In this document: positions 10,846-21,700 of the stretch, piece by piece | Numbering within the stretch: position 1 is the stretch's first letter | Layout of the letters: each line of letters begins with the position of its first letter | Origin: Morchella semilibera | Taxonomy: Eukaryota; Ascomycota; Pezizomycetes; Pezizales; Morchellaceae | Assembly: GCA_009192285.1 (NCBI GenBank) | Contig: WBVU01000009.1 | Coordinates: forward strand, 372,001-436,000 | DNA length: 64,000 nt | Direction of reading: 5' to 3' | Translations under genes and position numbers: made by a program | The notes under the pieces: model-generated | Databases searched by the model: none | The model's input: only the letters and a program-made list of their open reading frames with translations | What the model was told of the DNA's origin: nothing

Positions 10846-12186
10846 ATGCCATTCGCCGGCCTGCTTCGACGAGGAACATCCTTTTTCAGTGGATCCGCAA
10901 CAAAAGTCGATACATCTGACGATTCCGGAAAAGTAACAAAAGATACCCTATTTCCGCTCGTCACCTGTGAACACGATAAAGATGCACCAGACGCCGAGGA
11001 CTGCGACCATGATTGTGCGGCGTGTCCACAGGTAGCGCCGGATGGAGCGAGCGGGTATGGAAAGGCCTTCGACAAGATGGGGGTCGAACAGGACGAGGAG
11101 CTGTGGGGAGGTGTCAAGAAGTACTCGCGACATGTTATTGTGGCTACGGGTGAGACGGATTGGATTCGAGATGTGGAGGATATCTCGGGGAGTGTAATGG
11201 AAGCGTTAAAGAAGAGGGTGAATAAAGGGGCGGTTGAGGATAAGGATGGGGTAATAACTCCTCTTCTTCCCACAAGTTTTATTGGCTAATTAATCATGAT
11301 TTGTGAATAGAGACTTATGGTTTCGGCATCTAATATGCCACCTCCAAACCACCACCACCATACCGACAGCTCGAAGCCACAGCCCACTTCCGTGATCCTC
11401 CTACCATCATGGACACTGATCGAGAACGTCACTGCCGCCACCACCCCCGAGCTCGTCTCACGCTTCATCAACCCCTCACCCACCAACCTCGACCCCCTCG
11501 TCCCTGCCCCATCATCCCCAGCGCCCCCCTCTCCCGGCGGTCTCTCCCCGCCGCCCGGCGAAGAAACCGCTCGCCCCAAGTCCCCTCTAACCCTCCAAAT
11601 CCCCGCCGGAAACAACACCCCCACCTTCACCGCCGGCTCCCCCACCCGCGCCCCCGGCAGCCCGCTAATGTCTCCATCGACCCCCATCGACACCTCCACG
11701 CTCCAGAACCTCTCCCTCTCGGAGGTGCCCTACTCCTGCGACAGCACCGTCACCTCCTCCCCCTACCCGCACGACACCCTCATCCTCCTCTGCTCCCACA
11801 AGCGGCGCGACGCGCGCTGCGGCATCAGCGCCCCCATCCTCAAGAAGGAGTTTGAGCGGCACCTGCGGCCGCTCGGGCTGTGGCGCGACATGGCCGACAT
11901 GCGCCCCGGCGGCGTCAAGGTCCTCTTCATCAACCACGTCGGCGGCCACAAGTTCTCGGCAAACGTAATCATATACCGCAAGGGTGGGGTCGAGGTGGAA
12001 GAGCACAAGAATAAGGAGAAGGAGGGCGCCAGCGCCGGCGAGGTCGCGCAGGGTGTGTGGTTGGCTAGGGTCACGCCGAGGCATGTAGAGGGGATCGTGA
12101 GGTATACGGTGCTGGAGGGGAAGGTGTGTGATAGCTCATTGATCCGCGCCGGGTTCGATAGGAGGACGGGACTGAGTAGTTGGTAG
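10846..12186 (+). CDS. Apd1/Aim32-like sucrase/ferredoxin-like (thioredoxin-fold) protein
   Basis: Two exons, 10846-11250 and 11311-12186, joined in phase 0 across a 60-nt intron (GTAATA...GAATAG, branch-like CTAAT), give 426 aa. The N-terminal part has a Cys/His/Asp-rich segment (CEHDKDAPDAEDCDHDC) and, after a long Pro/Ser-rich insert, a conserved core: LLCSHKRRDARCG, then NHVGGHKFSANVIIY with paired histidines, then a terminal VARYT-like segment. This is the signature of the yeast Apd1/Aim32 family, thioredoxin-like ferredoxins in which Cys and His residues are thought to bind a [2Fe-2S] cluster. The Pro/Ser insert (residues about 150-240) makes it longer than yeast Apd1. The first half of exon 2 is strikingly C-rich compared with exon 1. 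The biological role is not settled in the family. Confidence 0.85.
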
Positions 12187-12531
12187 TGTACATGTTTTTT
12201 TCTTTCTTCCTTTTCTTTCCTTTTTTTGTTTGTAACTTGTGTAGAGATGACGACTAGATGTGGTATAAGAAATAGGAGATATATATAACGAGCAAAAATA
12301 TCAGTTATAGTTATGAAGATTCCAAGTGTGAATATGGTTTTGGAAAAAAGAGTAGGATACAGTTGTACCGAGTTTCCAAAGTACTTGTATCCATTACACT
12401 GCAGCGCGGGACATGGTTGCCGCCATCGAAAACCACCAAAACCGAGTGACACCCCATGTGCTGACACACCCCTCCCCAACGCCACCACGCACACTATGCG
12501 TCAAGTAGCGCACAAACGAGCCGTCCTACAA
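12187..12531. other. Interval between the Apd1-like gene and tRNA-Glu
   Basis: A T-rich 3' UTR follows the stop, then sequence without a recognisable gene up to the first tRNA-Glu. Confidence 0.5.
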
Positions 12532-12603
12532 TCCGTTGTGGTGTAATGGTTAGCATCAGTCGCTCTCACCGACTAGATCGGGGTTCAATTCCCCGCAACG
12601 GAA
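12532..12603 (+). tRNA. tRNA-Glu (anticodon CTC), intronless
   Basis: 72 nt. Acceptor TCCGTTG / CAACGGA, discriminator A, A box including TGGTGTAATGG, T arm CGGGG-TTCAATT-CCCCG, anticodon stem AGTCG / CGACT around the loop CTCTCAC (anticodon CTC). It is a near twin of the gene at 12812 but lacks that gene's 7-nt insertion. Confidence 0.95.
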
Positions 12604-12617
12604 ACATGGATAATAAC

Positions 12618-12625
12618 TTTTTTTT
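12618..12625 (+). terminator. Pol III terminator of the first tRNA-Glu
   Basis: Eight T begin 15 nt after the tRNA end. Confidence 0.75.
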
Positions 12626-12811
12626 CGTTTTGGGGCGGTTTGGTTTGAATTCTTTTTTTTTTTCTGCGCAGGGTCTTTCACGCGTGCTTTTTTTGGTCGC
12701 CCTGTGCAGCTCTCACCACAAAAAAAAAGGTTGTTTCTTTTCTGCCCGACAGCCACCCAGGCCGAGATTCAGGCAGCAACAACAACCCTGCCCCACGGCC
12801 TCACATCGTAA

Positions 12812-12890
12812 TCCGTTGTGGTGTAATGGTTAGCATCAGTCGCTCTCATCAAGAACCGACTAGATCGGGGTTCAATTCCCCGCAACGGAA
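12812..12890 (+). tRNA. tRNA-Glu (anticodon CTC) with a putative 7-nt intron
   Basis: 79 nt. Identical to the tRNA-Glu at 12532 in every mature position I compared, except for TCAAGAA inserted at 12849-12855. The insert falls after position 37 of the anticodon loop, the canonical place of nuclear tRNA introns; because of a local A/C ambiguity it can also be drawn one base earlier. Removing it restores the loop CTCTCAC. Seven nucleotides is very short for a spliceable tRNA intron. The alternative is a pseudogene with an insertion, but its conserved mature sequence argues against decay. Confidence 0.88.
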
Positions 12891-12897
12891 GACTTCA

Positions 12898-12904
12898 TTT
12901 TTTT
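12898..12904 (+). terminator. Pol III terminator of the second tRNA-Glu
   Basis: Seven T begin 8 nt after the tRNA end, suggesting that this copy is also transcribed. Confidence 0.7.
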
Positions 12905-13683
12905 CCCCCTACTAACTAACTTAGTGGGGGACGGACGTGGGGGTCGGGTGTGTGTGGGTTAGGGTTTGGTGGGATAGGGTAGATTATTTACTGCAGGCAT
13001 AAGGTAGAGAACCCACACATCATATCGATTTTCATATCAGTTTGCCTTCTACCATCTGAAATCAATTTCATATCAGTTTGCCTTCTATCCTCTGTTTGTC
13101 CTCTTTGGTCGCCCGTGGGAACCATAGCCCCGTGAAGGTCGAGGTCTGCTGTGGTTGACTTGGGGTGTAGAAACAGTTGACGGGGTGGGTTGTGTAGAAT
13201 GGGATTGGGATCAGGGGTTACTTTATGACTGGTGATATGTCCAGTACTTGCGTATTGTCTCTCGTGATAGCAGCGTAATTAGGACAATCCTTAATTCCAC
13301 CCCAAGCCCTGTTCGAAAGGTCGGCGGCCTGGCACCCTAACTCTATTGTGTCTGCTCATGGATTCTACCCGCGCATACTCGGTATGGCCGTAATGGAGAT
13401 GTTGTAGCTCTCTGTTGCTATAGTCACAGCAGTGGGGGAATTGGGGGCACCCTCGTGCTTTTGGCCCGGGGGTGCCAGGGTGTAGGAGGTTACGCTCAAT
13501 TAGTTCAACTGGATTTGGGTATTCACGGTTTGCAGTTTCAAGTTTTGTAGGAGGAAGAGGAAGACTTGTTTTCATGTAAATACATTTATATTGAACTACA
13601 TATCATATACAGCCACCCGCCAGTCACAAAGACTCACTCGCCCCCCCCCAAATTTCCCGTCAAACCAATCACTGACCCCATAT
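12905..13683. other. Gene-free interval, includes a 29-bp tandem direct repeat
   Basis: G/T-rich DNA with a single telomere-like GGTTAGGGTT near 12957, then the direct repeat at 13030-13094, then unremarkable sequence. The right end is probably the 3' UTR of the minus-strand nuclease-lectin gene. Confidence 0.5.
13030..13094. repeat. Two-copy direct repeat, period 36 bp
   Basis: The 29-nt copies 13030-13058 and 13066-13094 share TTTCATATCAGTTTGCCTTC and differ at two positions. No gene overlaps. Confidence 0.8.
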
Positions 13684-15082
13684 CTACTTCCCCCACACAA
13701 CCCCCAACCGATCAACCTCATCCCCCTCCCTTCCCCAAAAGCCCACAATCCGCATCCCCGTCTCCGGCGGGCTGAGCACCGAGCACTCACTCGTTGTCTT
13801 CCCCGCCGCCAGCTCCCGCCCCGCGCTCGTCACAACACGGACATAGAAGACGCGGGTGTTCCCGTCCTTCTGGCCCTGGCACGCCTCGAGCAGGACCAGC
13901 GTCTCCCCTGCGGCCAGCGAGAGCGTCGCCGGCGTTCCGCCGGCGCCGCCGTGGCTCGTGGTGGCCCCGGCAGCGGTGGTAAAGCTGACGCTGTCGACGC
14001 GGTCGCCGCCGGCGAGGGTCACCGCCGTGATGGTCGGCGCGGCGCTGGCGCCGGCGGCATCATTGAAGTAGTCGCCGTGGGGCCCGCCGACGACCGCGTC
14101 CGACAGCCGCAGCGTCGTGGTGGAGTACGTCAGCGTCGCCGAGAGCGGGTAGTGGTCGCTGAGCGGGCCGCCGTCCGTCGGGTGCAGGAAGCTCCGGTGC
14201 TCGTTTGTCACGGCCGCCAGGGAGAGCGTCAGCACCGGGGAGCTGCGGAACAGGATCTTGTCCACGACCTCGCACGCAAGCATCGTCGGCTGGTCCGTGA
14301 CCGTGTCGGCGAACGGGAACGGACACGTTAGTGCGCTGTCGCCCAGGGGCGGCGGCACCCCCGCGCGGGTGCCGGCCACCCACGCGTCTGTGAAGCCGCC
14401 GGCGGAGGCGAGCGCGCGGGCGCTGTCGCCGCTGGTGGTGTAGCGCATGTTGGTGTCGCCCATGAGGAGCACGGGCATGCCGGCGGAGAAGGAGTCGATG
14501 TAGCTCGCGAGCTGGGCGACGTTTGCCGCGCGCGCGGAGAGGTCGCCGCTATCGCCCCCGGCGTCGGTGTGCAGGTTGTAGACGTCGATCCAGCCGCCCC
14601 CGGGGATCTGCACGCGCATGGCGCTGAAGCCCTTGGGCGTGAGGCAGTCGCCGGAGTTGAGGTTGCAGTCGTCCCATGGTGTGCGCTCGAAGTCGAGGTA
14701 GGGGAAGTCGGAGAGGGTGTTGAGGCCGTCGCCGAAGGGGACGCCGCCGGAGGTTGCGGTCCGGTAGGCGTGCGTGTCGGATGCGTAGAGGGCGGCGTGG
14801 GAGTTGAAGTCTTCTTGCACGTTGATGATGGCGTAGGGGGAGAGGCGGGCGGAGATGTATGGCGTGTTTTCGACGGGGTCGGAGGAGGAGAGTGCGGCTG
14901 CCCGGGGGTAATGATCAGTGGGTGGGTTTATAGCAAATGTATGGATGGGGCTTACATGGTAGGCCGGCGACATTGTAGGTCAGTACCTTCAACGAGCCGG
15001 TAGTAGCAGCGGCGCCGCCGCCGAGGAGGGAGGTCAGCAGGAGGAAGCTGGGGCCAAAACCCATGAGTCGGTGCTGGGACAT
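13684..15082 (-). CDS. Secreted endonuclease/exonuclease/phosphatase-family protein with C-terminal jacalin-like lectin domain
   Basis: Two exons on the minus strand, 15082-14956 and 14897-13684, across a 58-nt intron (donor GTAAGC, acceptor GGGCAG, phase 1) give 446 aa. Residues 1-26 are a signal peptide (hydrophobic FLLLTSLL, then AAA). The EEP fold motifs follow in order: VLTYNVAGLP (N37), INVQEDF (E71), VYNLHTDAGG, LLMGDTNMRY and LSDHYPLSATL. These are metal and catalytic motifs of DNase I-like phosphodiesterases, including sphingomyelinase- and phosphatase-type enzymes; the substrate cannot be read from sequence. The last about 140 residues match a jacalin-like beta-prism lectin (VVGGPHGDYFND near its start, GFWGREGDEVDRLGVVW at its end). 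The lectin part probably binds glycans. The gene is very GC-rich at third positions. An in-frame ATG at 15112 lies very near the expected transcription start, so 15082 was chosen. Confidence 0.85.
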
Positions 15083-15152
15083 GTCTGCTGTAGTTAATTG
15101 GGATTCGGTCAACTGTGCTCTGTGCTGTGAATGTAGGCTTCTCGCGCGCAGG

Positions 15153-15159
15153 CTTTATA
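15153..15159 (-). promoter_or_regulatory. TATA box of the nuclease-lectin gene
   Basis: TATAAAG on the minus strand, about 70 nt upstream of the chosen ATG at 15082. Confidence 0.6.
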
Positions 15160-16933
15160 CCCGTTCCTGAAGATCAGAGATATTTTTTATCTGGTGGTGG
15201 TGGGGCCCAATATCTCCACCTGCTCTCTCCCCCCCCACCCCGGGGCCCGAAGCTACATACGCATGGCATGGCTGGGGTTGGCTGTTGGAAGGCTGGCCAG
15301 GATATCATTGCGCTCCGTGTATATCAGCAATATATATATATATATAATTGAGCACCCCCCTTGCAGGCCAGGAACCCGGAAGCAGAAGGTGGCCAGGATC
15401 AATGCCAGCGGCGATATGCTTAATTCGGCGCCCTCCGTAGTATAGCATCGCTCTAATATCTTCCGAGGCCTAGCCCGGGGTGCGTTTTGCAATCTGGTCC
15501 CGCTAGAGATGGTGGCTGGCCCGTAGTCAAGACCGCACGTTCCCGACCTGACACTGCCGATTAGCTGTCCTGTCGCCGAACCCGGCCGGTGGTGGCTACA
15601 ATGTGTACTAGCTAGAGAGAGAGAGAGGGCTATCACGGGCCCCTAACGGTTGGTGCTTGCAGGCCCGGCGTGACATCCATGGTGTGTATATTAATTGCGT
15701 CGATCCGGGCCTCTCCATATTGGGCGGTATGTATATATATTGTATATAGAGTAGAAGAGCGGTGCTATCAGACAGCTGCAGTGTGCCCACGTGTGTTGCG
15801 TCGAGTGAGCGTTCGTGACTGGCGCTTGTAGTGGAGTGTTGGATATCACGTGTGCCGAGGTCTCGGGGTAGAGGAAGTCAAGTAAGTCAAGTAAGTAACA
15901 ACATTAAACACCCAGATCAGATCTTGATGTCAGCCAGCCACGTGCGAGGGTTCATTAAACTTCTGTGCTTTCCAACCCTCCGGGGTCGAGACCAAGTGCA
16001 GTATCCTGCCAACTACGGCCATACCTATCAGTTATCAAGTATACACGAGCAATGATTATTGTTGAGCTACAGTTCACGGACAGACCCAAGACAGGGTGCC
16101 AGGACTCTTCGCACACATGTCCGTACTCGGTTTACGGGGGGTCTCCAGAACACCCCCGACCCAAGTCCTTTATGATTTAGTGAAGCAGAGTGAACTGCAG
16201 TATCCCATCCTATCGGCCTGGCGTTGGTGGTAACGAAACAGCTCTCTACATATATAGTGCACCCCTACCAAGGGCAAGAACAAGTATTTAGAGGCGAAGG
16301 CACAGACCATACCTACTGTCCAGCCCACGAATACATGTACTACGGTCAAGGGTAAGTTCTACCCACTTACCCTTAGCATGCACACCGGAGTACATATGAT
16401 ACCCACACGTACCCAGGGTGTTGGGTCGAAAGTGGTGCACATTTTGAACCACAGTATCCGTAAAGAACCTCTCGACCATGCGCATACACCTGATTGATGA
16501 AGAGCACTTGCACGCTCACATTTGCCTGCCTAGAAATAGCCTTGTGTGGGAACTGTTTCCCGTGCGACTCTGAAGGCATCAGATGTGCATCGGTTTCCGG
16601 CACCATGGGTGCATGTACATAGTCAAGCCCATGACCACCGGGACCGAAGGCGAGAGGCAGACCCCCCGTCCGCGTCCGCGTACATATCTACGACCAATTA
16701 ACAGAATTAAAAGAAAGGGGGGACTTGCCTTGCTTCCTTTTGTTGTATAAAACCAATATCTTTATATATATACTAGTTGTGTATATACAATCGACAGACA
16801 GTAGACACCCCCCCCCACCCCCGAAGAGTACATATCCGTCCCCAAGTGTAGATTGATATATACACATCCCAATCGACAGCGAGTACAGGAGGCAAAAGAG
16901 ACATCCGGCTCGGTATCACCCAACCAGACACGT
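15160..16933. other. Divergent spacer, no gene seen
   Basis: About 1.8 kb between two minus-strand genes. It has short TA/AT microsatellites (15333-15347 and near 15731) and a GAGA run (near 15615). Open frames are short and unsupported. One TACATGTA palindrome lies at 16332. Confidence 0.5.
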
Positions 16934-18057
16934 CTATTGCCCCCCGTCCCATCCACCACACCGGTATATAAAAAAAAAGGAAGAGGAAGAAAGGGAAAAA
17001 AAAAACCTACTCCCCGCCCACACTCCCTCCCTGTCCCACCGCTCACAGATGCTCCTCGCCCTCCCCTCCACCCACTCCCAATTCCCCCACACCCCCCACC
17101 CGCCAATAAACCTCATCCAGTCGACCAGCGCCCACTCCCACTGCCTGCGCACCACCCCCAATCCCACTCGCCCCCAACCGCCACCCCACGCCCCGCCAGC
17201 GCCGCCACAACCGTCTCGTAGTACATCCTGAGCAGGCGCTCCTCCCCCTCCCCCTCCAGCAGCCGCACGTCCACCGACGTCGCAAGGAAGTACGCCAGGT
17301 CCTGCACCCCCAGCCCAACACCCACATACTGGAAGTCGTACAGCGCGCAGCGCACGCCCCCCTCTTCCCCCGGCGCGCCGCAAAAGACGGCATTGGTAGC
17401 CTTGCAGTCCCCGTGCATGAGCGTCGCGCCGGGGTCACCGGGGGCCACACGCAGCCGCTCCGCCACAGCCTGCACATGCGGGAGCAGGAAGTCGCTGTCG
17501 CCGGATTCAACAAGCTGGCGCATCTCCTCCGCCCGCGTGTCCAGATACCAGTAGCCGCCCCTCCTCCACACGCCCGTGTCCGACGGCGCCGCCTGCAACG
17601 GCGGCGGTATCAGGGCGCCCAGCTCCCCGCGGCCCCAGAACGCCGCGTGGAAGTGGCCGAGCCACTTGACGACCGCGTGGGTGTGCGCGGGCGCGGGCGA
17701 GGAGTATGGGTGCGAGTCTGGGAATGCCGGGGTTAGGTCTGCGAGGAGGAGGGCTGTGTCGGCGTGGGCGGGGGCGACGGGGTGCGGGGTTGCGATGGGC
17801 GCGAGCGCGGGGTCTAGGTGCTGCGAGAGGTGGGCGTAGAAGTGGCGTTCGGCGCGGTAGGAGAGGAGCTTGCGCATGTGGGACTCGGAGGCGCGGGTGG
17901 TGGGCGGCGGCTGGATCAGTTTCAGGATTAGGGGCGGGTGGGCGGGGAATGTGAGGCGGTAGATGTGGCCATAGTTGGACCAGAGGGAGGTGATGAGGGT
18001 GTGGGAGGTTGGCTTGAGGTCTGGGGGGAGGATCTCTGTGAATTTGGGGGTGGGCAT
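16934..18057 (-). CDS. APH/choline-kinase-like small-molecule kinase, frameshifted near the C-terminus
   Basis: Starts at ATG 18057. Kinase-like motifs of the aminoglycoside phosphotransferase/choline kinase/ecdysteroid-kinase superfamily are clear: ILKLI (phosphate-binding lysine region, about residue 46), the Brenner-type LMHGDCKATNAVF (H215, D217, N222), then ALYDFQYVGVG (metal-binding D241) and GVQDLAYFLATS (D253). The frame then runs to an early stop at 17113. The expected C-terminal helix region (RQWEWALVDWMRF, GGWGVWGN) continues in another frame down to a stop at 16934. The switch lies around a run of five C at 17155-17159 (plus strand) and needs a single-base change; the only intron options nearby are under 45 nt with poor sites. 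It is either a recent frameshift or a sequence error. The substrate is unknown. The gene is very GC-rich. Confidence 0.75.
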
Positions 18058-18783
18058 TGTTGGTGTAGTTGTGGTGTTGAGTTCTAGATGTAGATAGCTG
18101 TAGTTGTAGTGGTTGAGAGGGGTATGCAGTTACAATAGACCGGGGGCTGTGACAAAGTTAGAATTTGTATGAATACACTTAAACAAGTATAGGAAACCTC
18201 CATAGACAGACCTCCTGGTAGCAATAAGCTGAGATCCTCGACTTGGGACATGCGTGGAGTGGAGTCACTTGTTTCTGCCAGGAATGAGAATGGAAATGCC
18301 CATGGAGGTACTCGGACGATACCTAAGTGAAAATCTTTTTTAGTGCATATATAGAATGATCATCGCATGGTGAGCTGTGTTGGTAAGGTCCTTCCTGGTA
18401 GATGTGGTTGGGGGGAATTTCGGATGGGTCTGGGAAGATGTTTCAACTGGGGAAAATATACGTATCCTGCATCAGAGACTCCACTCAAAGACACGTCTCC
18501 CAAGGCAAGTAGATAGAGGCATCACACTCACATAAGAACTGCCTCTTCTCTTCACTCTCTAAACACAGACACACAAATTATCAACCAATCGACATACCAA
18601 CGGGCTGAATGCATGTATGAAGTATCAATCGACATACCAAAGCTCAGTGTTCCGAGTGATGAACCATGACTCCAAACTATACTATTGATTGATTGCTGTT
18701 TTTGTTATGACTCCACACTGTTACTACTACCAGTACATCAATCAAAAATTATGTGTTTCCCCTTTGGCTAACCGTTCGTAGTT
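18058..18783. other. Spacer without a gene
   Basis: Promoter side of the APH-like gene and the 3' end of the modular gene. The sequence AATCGACATACCAA occurs twice (near 18585 and 18627) as a short direct repeat. Nothing else is supported. Confidence 0.45.
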
Positions 18784-21700
18784 TTAGAGCCTTTTCCAGT
18801 TGTTCTTGCCCTTCTTCCCCTTCTTCTTTGACTTGTTCTTCCCCTTGTTCGCGCCCTGCTTCTGGATCGGCTCAGGGATATGTTGCGCCTGTTCCTCTTC
18901 CTGAACAACAACCGCCGCCGCCGCCTCCTCGTCCTCATCCTCATCCTCATCCTCATCCCCACCCTCATACTCATCGTCATCATCCTCGGGGTCTTCAATT
19001 GTAAAAGTAAAGTCAGCTCCTAGTATGGGTTCTGACCACCTTGCCCGCCTTGGGGTCTCCATGATAAACTCCACCCCCTCCACCATCACCGTGGCGGCTC
19101 TCCTACGCCCTGTGATCACCGTAGTCGTGAACTTATCTTGGGGGTTTGGACCTTTCTCGGGGATATTGGAGTTGTTTGGCTCGGCGCTCTTTTTGGTGGT
19201 TTCCGCCATCTTACCCAGAGAACCCTTACTCTTTTTGGTGGTTTCCGCCATCTTACCCAGAGAACCCTCACATCTTTTTTGGGTGACTTTTGCGGCGGCG
19301 AGTTGTTTCCTGATTTTCCTAGCGCTGGCTGCGGATAAACTTTGTTTCTTCATTTTTTCAAGTAACTCCTACTCAGGTTAGCTACACGGAAAGTCTCACA
19401 TGTCTACAGATAAGCCATCGCCGGTTTTTCGCAGGGATTGGTGACTGAAGGTTAGGAAGCTGGCCCTTATGTCATACTATGGAATCGAATTCACAAATTC
19501 CAAGTATGCACATTAATTAAGCGGGGGGGGGGGGATAATTTTCCTCACCTTTGTTTTATCATCTGGACTGGACGAGTATGGTGATTCAGAGTCCTCGGTA
19601 TCCTCACGGATCTCGACACTCTCAGCGGTTGTAGGACCTTTTTCATCGACGCCATCCAATATAGCGTTTTCGTAATTCCGTCTCCTACGAACAAATGCTT
19701 CCCAGGCAGGATCCTTTCCCTTCCGCAAGCGCTCAGTATTTTCTTCTCCCGCATCCTGTGCCTTTTGCAGGAGGATCGAGTTTTCACAAAACAACTCAAT
19801 ATCGATGGAACCTGGTGGAGATCCTTCGTTGTACTTCATTTTACCAAGCTGCGACGTGACCTTCCCCAAGAGGGTCTTGCACTCGGGGTTTTTACAAGCT
19901 CCAAACAACCCACATGCCGTCCTGAGAATTGAAGATTGACCCATCAAGATTTGTTGCTTTGTAGGGACGGGGACCGGGCCACGTTCCTTTAATGTATATT
20001 CGCCGATTTGGAAAAGGTTATTGGGGCCATGTCCAAGATCTCCGAGAATCCAGACTTCAACATAGGATATAGACTCAATGCAGCTGACCGAAAGGATTAT
20101 TTGTAGTGTTCTATTTTCCCAATATAGGAAATTGGTAAAGTGGAAACCTGTCGGGAGGAGACGGTTTGACATCGCAACATTGAGTTTCGGCTCGCGTCTG
20201 AACCAGTGCAGAATCCTTTTCATGATATCATGAACTTTGACTTCAAACAGATCAAGAGATATATGAGGTTGAGAGTAGATTTCAGCGGTAATAGAGACAA
20301 GGCTCTGATATTGCATCAAACTGACTCTTGAGGAAATAATATTCATGAGATCGGTGCACACTTCCTGTTCGGTCATTTTTAGCCAACGAGCTGCTATAGC
20401 ACCGATCTTCTTGTTGGTAGGTTCCGTTGATGCTTTATGAGGATCAACGCTAGATATGACAGGCCTCTCACTAATATTGGTTAGCATTAGTAAAACAAGT
20501 CAAGTTAAGATTTGATCTGGGTAGATAAGACCCACCCGGACGCCGGTTTTTCTGGCTGATTCCAGTGTTTTACGTTGCTATGTTGGGTTTCTGCACCAGG
20601 AGAACTAGTCTCTTTCTCACTAATATCAGTTATCATTAGTAAAACAAGTCAAGTTAAGATTTGATCTGGGTAGATAAGACCCACCCGGACGCCAATTTTT
20701 CGTTGCCATGTTGGGTTTCTGCACCAGGAGACCTAATCTCTTTAGCAGAGGGTTGATATCCTGTGTTGGTGGGGAATTCATGCTTCTCGGCAGAAGGCAA
20801 AATTGCTTCAACTGGCGGCCGTGGTGTTTCAGCAAAAGGCCTCATGTTCTCAGCATAGGGATGGCATATATCTCTAGCACGAAGCTCATGCAGAGCTTTT
20901 TGCTTGTAACTGGGTCTAGAGCTTGGTTTTAGCTTCAAGGATGCTAGGAAGGGCTATCAAAAGAAATTGAATGAATGTGATAAAACTCCTACCTTTCTGC
21001 TGCACTGTTCGCTAATGTAGGGATAGCATTTTTGGGAAAGATTCCACCGGAGTTACACCCAAGTATCTTATCTTGGCCCATTGAAGAAGGTGGCTCCGGC
21101 ATAAACAGAGTCTTCGGTGGAAAAGACGACGAGCTTATTGGAGAAATCAATGGTGCAGCCATGGTGGACGGGTTAAAAATGGGAGTAGCAGGTGTCGTAT
21201 CTGTGTGAGGTTGGGGGGTAACGCTAGCTACAGCACGGCTATACTGGGATAAGTTAAAGGAAAATGACGAGCTTATGAACAGCGGTGCCGCTGTCGACTT
21301 TACTGGTGGTGATTTGAGAGGCTGTGAAGAGCTGTCGGCGGGCGGGCCTTGATTTGTGCTATTTGAAAGAATAGGATGTGGTAGCCATGCACTATAGTCA
21401 GCCTATGCGTTAGTACTTATGGTAGAGGAGCTAAAACGGGTTAGTGGTTTTAGTCTTACGGAAGGATCACTGGTCCTGCAGTCTTAAGAAGAGGGAGAGG
21501 AGAAGGTGTAGTTTTTAGTTCTTCCCTGACACCTTGAGTGGGTTTCGAAGAAAGATCAGAATGATTAGACCCGCTGATTTGGTCATTGTTTGTGCTAATA
21601 TAACGGTCAGCATTTATCAATACAAGTGAACTGATGGATTAGAGTTCATATTACTTGGATGTTTCAGGATACCAGGGGAAAGAGGGCTTGACGAATATTG

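Noticed and set aside
13591-15003. Plus-strand frames opposite the nuclease-lectin gene
   Set aside because: Arg/Ala/Gly-rich shadows of a GC3-rich minus-strand gene without motifs.
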